This document shows, in pieces, positions 8,485 through 16,574 of a stretch of DNA of 64,000 nt (the first letter of the stretch is position 1; the number at the start of each line of letters is the position of its first letter). A program made the translations under genes and the position numbers. This DNA is from an uncultured Chloroflexota bacterium (GTDB lineage: Bacteria; Chloroflexota; Anaerolineae; Aggregatilineales; Phototrophicaceae): contig CALJKV010000069.1 in NCBI GenBank assembly GCA_937974245.1, forward strand, positions 1 through 64,000, in the 5' to 3' direction. Below the pieces are notes generated by a model, which was given only the letters and a program-made list of their open reading frames with translations, was not told the DNA's origin and did not search any database.

Positions 8485-9909
8485 ATGAGCATGAGTTTCA
8501 AACCCCCTAAAATCGTTGTCATCGGCGCAGGAAGTGCCATCTTTGGCCTGGGCGCACTCTCCACGATGATGCAGAGCGAAGGCCTGCGCGGCTCGCAGTT
8601 GGCGCTTTGTGACATCAACAAAGAAGGCCTGGATGTCATCACTCGCCTGGCGCATATTATGAACGAGGCCTGGGACAGCCAGATGTCTATAACCAGCGCC
8701 ACCGACTGGCGTGAACTCCTGCCGGGCGCGGATTTCGTCCTCGTCTCCATCCAGGTTGGTCAGCGTGAGGCCGTCTGGGAGAAAGACTGGCGCATCCCAC
8801 TCAGACACGGGATTCACCAACCCTACGCCGAAAATGGCGGGCCGGGGTCGTTCTCGCACACGGCACGCAATCTGCCGATCATCCTGAACATCGCCAAAGA
8901 CATGGAAGAACTCTGCCCGGATGCCTATTACCTCAACCTGGTGAATCCCCTCATCCGGCTAACGACGGCGGTACACCGCTACAGCAAGATCAAGGTCGTT
9001 GGGCTGTGTCACCAACTGCTATGGGGCTATGCGATGGCCGGGACAGTGCTGGCGGATCGCTGGGGCATCAAAGTGCCGGAACATTTCCACGTTCATACGG
9101 ACGCCACCAACATGCCCTACTTTATCCCCGTGGCGCGGGCGGCGGTGGAACACCTCGAAATCAAGGCCGCCGGTATTAACCATTTTTCATGGGTATATGA
9201 CATCCGCGACAAAGAGACGGGCGAAGACCTCTACCCCGAACTGCGTGACCGCTGGCTGAACCACATGCGTAAGGACTTTGAGCCGCTGACCCGTGAAATC
9301 TTTGAGATTTACGGCATGATGCCCACCGCCGGGGACAGCCATATGTGCGAGTTCCTCAGCGTCGTGAGCGACCCGGTGACGAAACCCTGGGAGAAATATG
9401 ACCTCAAGCTGCAAAGCTGGGAGGGCAACCGCAACCGCCGGGCAACGCGGCAGAAACTGGCGCAGGACATCGTGAACGGCGTAACCGATGTCAACGACCT
9501 GCGCGACGTGTGGCGGCATGATATGCTGGACGAAGGCATCCCGGAGATGATCTGTGCGGCGCACTACAACCAGACCTATATGCACCAGCAGTTGAACATC
9601 CCCAACCAGTGCTATATCCCGAACCTGCCGGCGGATGCAATTGTCGAAGTGCCGGGCGCGATTTCCCGCTTCGGCTTCCAGGGTGTCAGCTTCCCGCCGC
9701 TGCCTGAGCCGATTGCGGAGATGTGCCGCCGGGAACTGGGATTAGCCTCACTGTATGTGGACGCGGCAGTGCAGGGAGATAAGCAGAAGGCACTGCAAGC
9801 CCTGTTGCTCGACCCGATGGTGACGGATATAGACACGGCACGGGCGATCCTGGATGACATGCTGACGGATTTCGCGGAGTACCTGCCGCAGTTCAAGGGG
9901 CAGCCCTAA
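8485..9909 (+). CDS. Glycoside hydrolase family 4 (NAD- and Mn-dependent glycosidase)
   Basis: A 474-residue GH4 enzyme. The N-terminus holds a Rossmann NAD-binding loop (VVIGAGSAIFGLG), followed by CDINKEGLD, NLVNPLIRLT, the metal-ligand segment VGLCHQLLWG and the second ligand histidine in AGINHFSW. GH4 enzymes cleave glycosides by redox-assisted elimination using NAD and a divalent metal bound by that Cys and His. The Cys-His-Gln-Leu motif differs from the subfamily signatures I recall (CHSV-, CHEV-, CHG- or CNV-like), so specificity cannot be assigned. An upstream TTG at 8440 is possible, but ATG 8485 or 8491 is more natural. It follows the isomerase and transaldolase genes and probably supplies their sugar. 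Confidence 0.85.
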   Translation: MSMSFKPPKIVVIGAGSAIFGLGALSTMMQSEGLRGSQLALCDINKEGLDVITRLAHIMNEAWDSQMSITSATDWRELLPGADFVLVSIQVGQREAVWEKDWRIPLRHGIHQPYAENGGPGSFSHTARNLPIILNIAKDMEELCPDAYYLNLVNPLIRLTTAVHRYSKIKVVGLCHQLLWGYAMAGTVLADRWGIKVPEHFHVHTDATNMPYFIPVARAAVEHLEIKAAGINHFSWVYDIRDKETGEDLYPELRDRWLNHMRKDFEPLTREIFEIYGMMPTAGDSHMCEFLSVVSDPVTKPWEKYDLKLQSWEGNRNRRATRQKLAQDIVNGVTDVNDLRDVWRHDMLDEGIPEMICAAHYNQTYMHQQLNIPNQCYIPNLPADAIVEVPGAISRFGFQGVSFPPLPEPIAEMCRRELGLASLYVDAAVQGDKQKALQALLLDPMVTDIDTARAILDDMLTDFAEYLPQFKGQP

Positions 9910-9950
9910 CAAGGGAAATCACTGCTCCCGAAAATAGCGTTCTCTTAAGA

Positions 9951-9991
9951 CCTCACCCCTGCGGGCATACGCTCGTTTTCAAGGGGTGGGG
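9951..9991. repeat. Palindromic dispersed repeat, CCTCACCCC family
   Basis: CCTCACCCCT with a CGCTCGTTTTC segment and a closing GGGGTGGGG forms an imperfect hairpin 41 bp after the GH4 stop. The same family, inverted, occurs at 61714-61765 beside the DUF559 gene (AGGGGTGAGG plus GAAAACGAACG). It may also act as a terminator for the sugar operon. Confidence 0.6.
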
Positions 9992-10107
9992 TCGTTGTGT
10001 TTTGGTTGCAGGATACTAAGAAAGTCAGACCATGTAGTGGTGAAGCGCCGCATGACGTGCGGCAGGTGGTTATGGGGGAGAGAAGGAAACTGAAAGGAAT
10101 CCGCCAA

Positions 10108-10467
10108 TCAGCAGTCAAAAAACGAACGTTGTACAAATCGTATGCCAGCCAGTATCTGACTAACCCTCTGCTCAGATAGTGTCCCTATATATTGGCCCAG
10201 TTGCGTTTTTTCTATCGTGGATACCTTCGATACTTCGACAGCACTTTGCCGGGGCAAATTAGCCTCACCCAGCTCAAGCAGGACATTACCAGGAATGCTG
10301 ATCTTTCTGGCATTGGTCGTCAATGCACAAATGACTACCGTGCCGACAGTCGGGTTTTGGTTGAGAGTGTCTTGCTGAATGACGACATGAGGATGGGGAA
10401 TACGCGGCTCCATATCCACCTCGCCTGATAGCTGAACCCAGTACAAATCACCCTGCCGAATAACCAT
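10108..10467 (-). CDS. MazF/PemK-family endoribonuclease toxin, apparently orphan
   Basis: A 119-residue PemK/MazF-fold protein: RQGDLYWVQL at the N-terminus, PHPHVVIQQD in the S1-S2 region, VVICALTTN before the third strand and the C-terminal AVEVSKVSTI plus LSEQRVSQILAGI helix. Family members are sequence-specific ribonucleases usually neutralised by an antitoxin encoded just upstream. Here ATG 10467 is supported by GGAGGG immediately upstream, and no antitoxin-sized gene precedes it; the 245 bp to lacI hold only a palindromic operator. It may therefore be solitary, have a distant partner or be a non-toxic homologue. It is transcribed against the surrounding sugar genes, which suggests insertion into that cluster. 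Confidence 0.8.
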   Translation of the reverse strand: MVIRQGDLYWVQLSGEVDMEPRIPHPHVVIQQDTLNQNPTVGTVVICALTTNARKISIPGNVLLELGEANLPRQSAVEVSKVSTIEKTQLGQYIGTLSEQRVSQILAGIRFVQRSFFDC

Positions 10468-10651
10468 TTTCCCTCCAACAATGAATGGTAAGACGGTACT
10501 GGCATACCAATGACCATAACCTGGCGATTGTAGCATCGCACTGCGGGTCATTGTACTCTTATTGACCAACTATATCTTACATCCTGGCTATGCAATTACC
10601 TGTTCTCCACGTCATCCGTTTGACAACCTCGCCAAAAATATCTATGATTCT

Positions 10652-10675
10652 GTTAGCGGTCACGTGATCGTTAAC
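10652..10675. promoter_or_regulatory. LacI-type operator upstream of lacI
   Basis: A near-perfect 24-bp palindrome with outer arms GTTAGCG and CGTTAAC around a central CACGTG, 38 bp before the LacI-family start. The central CG and near-perfect dyad symmetry fit LacI-family sites, so autoregulation is inferred. A copy with 19 of 24 identical bases lies at 44412-44435. Confidence 0.75.
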
Positions 10676-10712
10676 GGTTCTACATCCTACTAGCATCGTT
10701 TGAAGGCTGCTT

Positions 10713-11720
10713 GTGACAAAGCGAACAAATCGGATTACCATTGAGGATGTTGCACGGGCTGCGGGCGTCTCCACCATGACCGTTTCCCGCGTCCTGAACA
10801 ACAAAGGGGAAATCCGAGAAGCAACCCGCGAGCGCATCCTCAGGATTATTGACGAACTCGGCTATCGTCCGAGCCGCGTTGCCCGCAGTCTGGCGACCAA
10901 CCGCACCTATACCCTGGGTGTTGTCGTCCCCGATATTGTGAACCCCTTTTTTGCCCAACTGGTGAGTGGTGCCCAGACGGTTGCCTGGCAGCATGGCTAT
11001 CATATGCTGCTGTGCCACACCGGAGAAGATTACGAGCGCGAAGAGACGGTTCTCAACCTGCTGGAAGATACCCAGGTAGATGGCGTTCTGGTGTGCAGCG
11101 CCCGCCTGCCCGATGAGCAGCTTATCCCCCTGTTGGCGAAACAGGATGCCGTTGTGCTATTGAACCGCCAGCTCATAAGCGAACGCGCTGGAATCATCGG
11201 GGTGAATGATGTCGCCGGGGCGGTCACAGCGGTACAACACCTGCTGCACACCGGGCATGAGCGTGTTGGCTTGATTGTCGGGCCACCTAATTCAACCAGC
11301 GCCAGGGAACGGCGGCGCGGCTTTGCCCTGGCTAACGAAGCCGGGGGCCACCCGGAAAATACCCCGCTACAGGTGAATTGCTCCCCTAACACACCAAGCG
11401 GCTACCAGGCGACGCTCGCGTTATTACAGGCGCATCCTGAGATTAACGGGCTGTTTTGCTATAATGACCTGGTGGCGGTGGGGGCGCTGCAAGCCTGCAA
11501 AGCGCTGGGCAGACGTGTGCCGCAGGACATCGCACTGGTGGGCTGTGACGACATTCCCCTCGCCGGGCTGATCTCCCCATCCCTCACCACACTGGCGGTG
11601 GACAAAGAGCAGCTTGGCGCGGAGGCGATTCAACTCCTGATTGACCGCATTCACGGCCACTTACCCACAGCACACATCCTCATTGAACAGACATTGGTCA
11701 TCCGCGAGAGTGCGCCGTAG
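10713..11720 (+). CDS. LacI-family transcriptional regulator
   Basis: A 335-residue regulator. The N-terminal helix-turn-helix TIEDVARAAGVSTMTVSRVL (about residues 9-28) and hinge helix region (YRPSRVARSLATNRT) are canonical. A periplasmic-binding-protein-like sensor follows (LGVVVPDIVNPFFAQL, GVLVCSA, GHERVGLIVGP, FCYNDLVAVGAL, VGCDDIPLAGLISPSLTTL). The effector is presumably a sugar. GTG 10713 is given, with GAAGG upstream. Its likely operator is the palindrome at 10652-10675, and the matching site before the GH31-ABC operon suggests that it also controls that distant locus. The Gfo/Idh/MocA gene starts 25 bp after its stop, probably co-transcribed. Confidence 0.92.
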   Translation: MTKRTNRITIEDVARAAGVSTMTVSRVLNNKGEIREATRERILRIIDELGYRPSRVARSLATNRTYTLGVVVPDIVNPFFAQLVSGAQTVAWQHGYHMLLCHTGEDYEREETVLNLLEDTQVDGVLVCSARLPDEQLIPLLAKQDAVVLLNRQLISERAGIIGVNDVAGAVTAVQHLLHTGHERVGLIVGPPNSTSARERRRGFALANEAGGHPENTPLQVNCSPNTPSGYQATLALLQAHPEINGLFCYNDLVAVGALQACKALGRRVPQDIALVGCDDIPLAGLISPSLTTLAVDKEQLGAEAIQLLIDRIHGHLPTAHILIEQTLVIRESAP

Positions 11721-11745
11721 GAATTGTGTCTGAGGATACTCATTC

Positions 11746-12777
11746 ATGACCCCGCTCCGATTTGCTGTTATCGGCCTGACGCACGGCCATGCCACCAGCG
11801 CGACTCGCCTGCTGCTGGAGGCTGGTGCGGAACTGGCTGGTGTATATGCCGATGACGTGGTGGCACTTGCCACGTTCACTAATGAGTTCCCCCAGGCAAG
11901 GCCGGTTGCCAGTATAGATGCGCTTATGGAAGACAGGACGATCCAGTTGATCCTGGGCGTGCCGCGCCCGGATGAGCGTGCGCCGCTTGGCATCCGCGTC
12001 ATGCAGCATGGCAAAGACTACCTGGCGGATAAACCTGGCTTTACGACGCTGGAACAGCTCGAAGAAGCCCGCCGTGTTCAGCAAGCCACTGGACGCAAAT
12101 ATCTCGTATTCTTTAGCGAACGCTTTGCGAACCCGGCCACCGTTAAGGCAGTGGAACTGGTGCAGGCAGGTGTGATCGGACGCGTGATCCAGACGGTTGG
12201 CCTGGGGCCACACCGTTTGAATCCGGCTTCTCGCCCAGCGTGGTTCTTCACCGTCCGGCACGGCGGCGGCCTGCTCAATGACCTCGCCAGCCACCAGATT
12301 GACCAGTTCCTGTATTTTACCGGCAGCACGGCGGCAGCGGTTGTCACGGCGCAGCGTGCCAACTACCACTACCCCCAATACCCCGAACTCGACGATTTTG
12401 GTGACATCGTTCTCCGCGGTGACAGGGGGACTGGTTACGTGCGTGTGGATTGGTTGACGGCGGACGGACTCGGCGCCTGGGGTGATGTTCGGCTCTTCCT
12501 GTTGGGTACGGAAGGCACCATCGAACTGCGTAAAATCGTGGATGTGGCCGGACGCCCCGGCGGTAATCACCTTTTCCTGGTGAACGGGCGCGAACTGCGT
12601 TACCTGGACTGCAATGCCGTCCCGCTAACATTCGGTTGGCAAGTCATTGACGACATTCTCAACCGGACGGAAACCGCCGTCAGCCAGGCGCATACCTTCC
12701 TGGTTTCCGAACTGGCGCTCCAGGCACAGGCCGGGGCGATACGGGTTTTCCCGTCTGAGACAGCGCATTTCACATAA
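11746..12777 (+). CDS. Gfo/Idh/MocA-family oxidoreductase
   Basis: A 343-residue NAD(P)-dependent oxidoreductase. The N-terminal Rossmann segment (LRFAVIGLTHGH) lacks the textbook GxGxxG, having GLTHGH instead. The catalytic-region lysine is in DKPGFTTLEQL, a variant of the usual EKP, and the substrate-binding motif GGGLLNDLASHQIDQFLYFTG is well preserved. Family members oxidise or reduce a sugar hydroxyl, or act as NAD-dependent glycosidases (GH109, GH188). GAGGA precedes ATG 11746 and the gene follows lacI closely, placing it in the sugar regulon. Its substrate is not deducible. Confidence 0.85.
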   Translation: MTPLRFAVIGLTHGHATSATRLLLEAGAELAGVYADDVVALATFTNEFPQARPVASIDALMEDRTIQLILGVPRPDERAPLGIRVMQHGKDYLADKPGFTTLEQLEEARRVQQATGRKYLVFFSERFANPATVKAVELVQAGVIGRVIQTVGLGPHRLNPASRPAWFFTVRHGGGLLNDLASHQIDQFLYFTGSTAAAVVTAQRANYHYPQYPELDDFGDIVLRGDRGTGYVRVDWLTADGLGAWGDVRLFLLGTEGTIELRKIVDVAGRPGGNHLFLVNGRELRYLDCNAVPLTFGWQVIDDILNRTETAVSQAHTFLVSELALQAQAGAIRVFPSETAHFT

Positions 12778-12891
12778 AGCATTATAGGATTAGGCTGTCC
12801 ACAGTGCTGCCTTACGCGGGGGAGCATCATTCAATGTTAAGCTATTTTGAAATCCGTGTTTGTTGGTAGGGAATCATGTTAAAATGCCACT

Positions 12892-13449
12892 ATGAATAAT
12901 TTACAACTCACCACCAAAATCAACCTGACACAAGTCGAAATCATACATGGCGACATCACCCACCAGGATGTAGATGCCATCGTTAACGCTGCAAATTCGT
13001 CGCTCCTGGGCGGCGGGGGGGTGGATGGCGCGATCCATCGGGCCGCCGGGCCGCGACTATTGCAGGAAACACGTACTCTGGGTGGCTGCCAGACTGGCGA
13101 CGCGAAGATCACCAGCGGTTATAACCTTAAGGCCCGCCACGTCATTCATACTGTCGGCCCAGTCTACCGACCCGACGACCCCCAGGTGTCCGTCTTGTTG
13201 ACGAGCGCCTATCGTCGCAGTCTGGAGGTCGCCGCCGAGCATCATATCCACAGTATTGCCTTCCCCTGCATCAGCACCGGTGCTTATGGCTACCCACTGC
13301 GTGAAGCCAGTTGGATTGCCGTCAAGACCGTAAGCGACTTTGTCGGCCAGCAAGAGGATATTTCGCTGGTGCGTTTTGTAGTCTTCAGCGAGCAGGCGCT
13401 AGTTTTGTATGCTGAACTGCTACGGACGGCGGGCGAAACGGCGACGTAA
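12892..13449 (+). CDS. Macro-domain protein, O-acetyl-ADP-ribose deacetylase-like
   Basis: A 185-residue stand-alone macrodomain of the MacroD/YmdB type: GDITHQDVDAIVNAANSSLLGGGGVDGAIHRAAG in three contiguous conserved blocks, then GDAKITSGYNL, HVIHTVGPVY and the second loop FPCISTGAYGYP. These proteins hydrolyse O-acetyl-ADP-ribose or remove mono-ADP-ribose from proteins. The NAAN asparagine, GGGGVD loop and STGAYGYP phosphate loop are intact, so activity is likely. There is no fused domain and no clear functional partner beside it. The ribosome-binding site is weak. Confidence 0.93.
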   Translation: MNNLQLTTKINLTQVEIIHGDITHQDVDAIVNAANSSLLGGGGVDGAIHRAAGPRLLQETRTLGGCQTGDAKITSGYNLKARHVIHTVGPVYRPDDPQVSVLLTSAYRRSLEVAAEHHIHSIAFPCISTGAYGYPLREASWIAVKTVSDFVGQQEDISLVRFVVFSEQALVLYAELLRTAGETAT

Positions 13450-13488
13450 TCTGTTCATGACTTACGCTGTCGCCTGCCACGTGCGGAT

Positions 13489-13959
13489 TTAACGCCGACC
13501 CTTCGTGCTGAGCGCCTCATCCACCCACTTGCGGGCGAGGGCGTGCTGGCTGCTGTAAACATCCCACACGTGCCCTGCCCACTCACGGATTCTGGCGACT
13601 TTAGCGGGAACATCGGCAATTGCCTGGATGTCGGCAATCGTCATTTCCCCGCGCTCGTAGAGGATAGCTGGCTTAACCAACCCGGCGTGATACCACCTTT
13701 GCAGCACCGCGTATAGCGCCGGGTCGCCGCCATGCTCCACACCTACACACAACCGCGTGAGGTGTGCCGCGTAGGATTTCGCGGAAACGCAGTAGGTTTC
13801 AACGTGCTGCATACAGTAGGTGTCAAATGCCAGCGCATGTACCGCCGCGACACGAAAATCCGCCATCGCCTGAAATGCGAAAGCATCATACAGCGCCTGG
13901 CAACCTTCGCGCCCCTCGGCCACCACAGCGCCGCATTCGGGGCAGGTTTCAGTGGTCAT
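13489..13959 (-). CDS. DUF5946-like protein with N-terminal zinc knuckle
   Basis: A 156-residue soluble protein. It begins TCPECGAVV with GREGCQALYDAF behind it, resembling a half zinc ribbon, then LAFDTYCMQHVETYC and a helical C-terminal half (ADVPAKVARIREWAGHVWDVY). The combination of CPECG, an early CQALxDxF and a DxYCxQHPE-like motif is the DUF5946 pattern as I recall it; the function is unknown. GGAGAC lies about 9 nt before ATG 13959. It is convergent with the macro-domain gene, whose stop is 39 bp away. No operon partner is evident. Confidence 0.75.
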   Translation of the reverse strand: MTTETCPECGAVVAEGREGCQALYDAFAFQAMADFRVAAVHALAFDTYCMQHVETYCVSAKSYAAHLTRLCVGVEHGGDPALYAVLQRWYHAGLVKPAILYERGEMTIADIQAIADVPAKVARIREWAGHVWDVYSSQHALARKWVDEALSTKGRR

Positions 13960-14140
13960 GATGCTGAAGTCTCCTCTATCATCCTCATGTCGCGCCGCCT
14001 GGATGACGTTAAGCTCTCTTCTGTTGTTCTATCGTTCCAGATAATTGGAGCGGCAGTAATCATCTTTGACACGCAATTACCGACAAGAGCTGGCCCAATA
14101 TTGTAAGCGATACCTCTCGGTCATTGAGTGTCCGTTTTCT

Positions 14141-15304
14141 TTAAGCAGGCTGACCAGGGTGAAGTCGCTTGCCCTTCATACCAAAGATCATTCGCAGCGG
14201 GCCACTGCGCCGAACAATCAGTTCGTAGAGTCCAATCGTGACCACAAATGAACCGATGACGACGGCCAGCAGTTTAAGTGGGATAGCAACGTCCCACTGG
14301 ACCACAAAGAATGCAATGACCATAATGACTGGCTGGTGAAAAAGGAAAAATGGCAGTACGGCTTCCTGACCGTATTGTAACCATTTGTTGCTGAAATCCA
14401 GAAAGCGCATCCCAACAAATAATACAGAGAGTGTCCAGCACCAGCCATTGATGGTAATGAGCGTCCACGCCAGATAGAACCCTGGTATCCAGGGCATAGA
14501 AACCCAGTCGTATGCACCCAAGAAAGCCACGAATCCCAGCAGCATTGCCGTTGTCGCAATCGCTACGCCCAGAATAAGCCGCCAGCCTTGCCGGATGGCA
14601 CGTGTAAACCGTTCATCGGTGTACAGAATGTATCCCAAAACAAAAAAGCACATCGTAAAGAAGAAGTCCGCCCAGTTGTGTTCTCCCTCGTAGAAGAATA
14701 CACGAAAAGTCAACTGCACTAGGAGAAGGGGGATAATGGCTAACAGAATCCCGCCACGATGTTCACATAACCGGGCCATCCAAACCAGCAATCTTTGTCC
14801 TGGCTCGCGCCGAAACCATAAGAAGATGGGCAGACCGAGCAGGGAAAATGAGAACAGGAAACCGAGAAACCACAGGTGGTACCCAGCCCACCCGAAAATC
14901 TGCGGGCCGATAGGAATTCCACGACTGCTTATAAACCCCTGGAAGGAATTCGCCGACAGACCCACTTGAACTTTGTGCGTCCACTCAATATAGAGCATGA
15001 TAGGTGTCAGCAGCAGGCATCCAAAGATGAACGGAACCAGCAACCGCTTAAAGCGTTCCTCCGCATACTGGGACGCTGTACGATGCCCCAGGGCAAACCG
15101 CGTCCCTGTTCCGGCTATCAGAAAGAAAAAAGGCATCCCCCAGGGTGCGAAAGAGAGCAGAAATGCAGTTAGCGGCAGACTTAGTTCGGCATTCTTGACA
15201 TGCCAATCCGTCAGGTCAAAGGGGTGAATAGCGTGATAAAGAAAAACGCCCAGGATGGCGGTCACACGGAGCCAATCAAGATAATATAACCGATTTTCTG
15301 CCAC
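14141..15304 (-). CDS. Acyltransferase family 3 membrane protein (OafA/OpgC-like)
   Basis: About 387 residues with ten or so transmembrane segments. The opening YYLDWLRVTAILGVFLYHAIHPF includes the Asp/Arg and His positions conserved in acyltransferase-3 proteins, followed by a loop FFFLIAGTGTRFALG. These integral membrane enzymes move acyl groups onto extracytoplasmic glycans, lipids or small molecules; the substrate here is unknown. GTG 15304 is chosen because GGGAGGG lies about 8-9 nt upstream, although an in-frame ATG at 15328 exists. The C-terminus is a short basic tail (FGMKGKRLHPG). It is monocistronic, with AT-rich intergenic DNA upstream. Confidence 0.88.
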   Translation of the reverse strand: MAENRLYYLDWLRVTAILGVFLYHAIHPFDLTDWHVKNAELSLPLTAFLLSFAPWGMPFFFLIAGTGTRFALGHRTASQYAEERFKRLLVPFIFGCLLLTPIMLYIEWTHKVQVGLSANSFQGFISSRGIPIGPQIFGWAGYHLWFLGFLFSFSLLGLPIFLWFRREPGQRLLVWMARLCEHRGGILLAIIPLLLVQLTFRVFFYEGEHNWADFFFTMCFFVLGYILYTDERFTRAIRQGWRLILGVAIATTAMLLGFVAFLGAYDWVSMPWIPGFYLAWTLITINGWCWTLSVLFVGMRFLDFSNKWLQYGQEAVLPFFLFHQPVIMVIAFFVVQWDVAIPLKLLAVVIGSFVVTIGLYELIVRRSGPLRMIFGMKGKRLHPGQPA

Positions 15305-15549
15305 AGAGGTATCCCTCCCACATGACAATCAGTATTGTGAGTAGTCAGGAAAGCGGGATATAGGGGCTGGTTGGGCTGCTTGAAATATTCAGACTACAAC
15401 CCAACAAACCTGGGACTTTTTCTATCGTATGTCCTTTTGCACGCTGCATATAGTGACAAATGTCATGCGTGCAAACGGCTCGCTAACAGCCCGCGGAGGA
15501 TCAAGTATCAATTCCTGGTCAGGGGCAGCTTTCAGCGGTCAAAATCCCC

Positions 15550-16548
15550 TCACACTGCTCTGAAGCTCAGGACATCGCCTTCGTCCTGGGTGACTTTGCC
15601 CTCGCGCCGCAGGTAGTCCAGGTGTGCCAGGGTTTCGACGATGGCAAAGCGCCACTCATGCGGTGAAAAATGGCCGATCTCAAAAATCTCTAAGCTGGTT
15701 TCGTAGACTGTCGCGCCCTCCGCCGTCGCTTCCAGAGTGTGGAGCAGACGCGCCTCGTGGTGCGCCAGCAGCTCCTCAATCCGTCCCCGCCAGTCGGTGA
15801 TGAGCGCCTTATGCCCCGGAAGCGCCAGCCGTACCTCATAAGCGTGCAGGTCATGTAATGAGCGCATAAAACGCCCTAACGGGTCGGGTTCGGTATCCGG
15901 CCACAGTCCGATATTGGGCGTGATCTTCATCAGGATATGGTCGCCGGAAAGCATCAGTTTGTCCGCCGCGTCATAAAAGATCAACTGGCCGTCACTATGA
16001 CCGGGCGCGTGCAGAATTGTGAAGCGGCGCTCACCGATTTCCAGCGTATCACCCGCCACCAGCGTGTGAATGGTCGCTGGGTGTGGCAGCGTCAGGACAC
16101 CGGTACTCTGGACGCCGTGCGCGACAGTCCGCGCCATATCGGGCGTCATACCGCTGGAAACCAGGAACTGCTCAAAGACGACATCCTCCTGCAATCGCCG
16201 GGGATTCCACAGAATGCCCGCCAGTTCAGCCTCACGGGCGGAGGCGTAAACCGGCGGCGGCGGGGCGTCCTCCACCAACGACTGAAGCCACCCGGCCATG
16301 CCATAATGGTCGGGATGCACATGCGTCAGGATGATGCGGCGGATGTCATCAGGGCGGATGTGCAGGTGATCGAAAGCGGCTTTCCAGGCGTCACGCGCCG
16401 GCGGTGTGTTCAGGCCGGTATCCACCACCGTCCAGCCATCGCTGTCGCGCAGCAGGTAGCAATTGACGATATTGAGCGCGAAAGGCAGCGGCTGGCGTAC
16501 CTGGTAAATGCCTTCCGTGACCAGTGTACAGGGTTCGGTTCGGTGCAT
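15550..16548 (-). CDS. Metallo-beta-lactamase-fold hydrolase
   Basis: A 332-residue MBL-fold protein with the metal site THVHPDHYGMAG (HxHxDH), a later HAPGHSDGQLIFYD third-ligand motif, GDHILMKITPNIG and a C-terminal helical domain after LPGHKALI. The sequence resembles the bacterial glyoxalase-II/LACTB2-like branch, which acts on thioesters, lactones or nucleic acids; the substrate is not determined. GAAGGAAGG precedes ATG 16548. It is the last gene of a three-gene leftward run, 26 bp after the SbcD-like gene and beyond the dehydratase. No signal peptide is present, so it acts in the cytoplasm. Confidence 0.88.
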   Translation of the reverse strand: MHRTEPCTLVTEGIYQVRQPLPFALNIVNCYLLRDSDGWTVVDTGLNTPPARDAWKAAFDHLHIRPDDIRRIILTHVHPDHYGMAGWLQSLVEDAPPPPVYASAREAELAGILWNPRRLQEDVVFEQFLVSSGMTPDMARTVAHGVQSTGVLTLPHPATIHTLVAGDTLEIGERRFTILHAPGHSDGQLIFYDAADKLMLSGDHILMKITPNIGLWPDTEPDPLGRFMRSLHDLHAYEVRLALPGHKALITDWRGRIEELLAHHEARLLHTLEATAEGATVYETSLEIFEIGHFSPHEWRFAIVETLAHLDYLRREGKVTQDEGDVLSFRAV

Positions 16549-16574
16549 CGGCCTTCCTTCATGGGGATCGTCAA

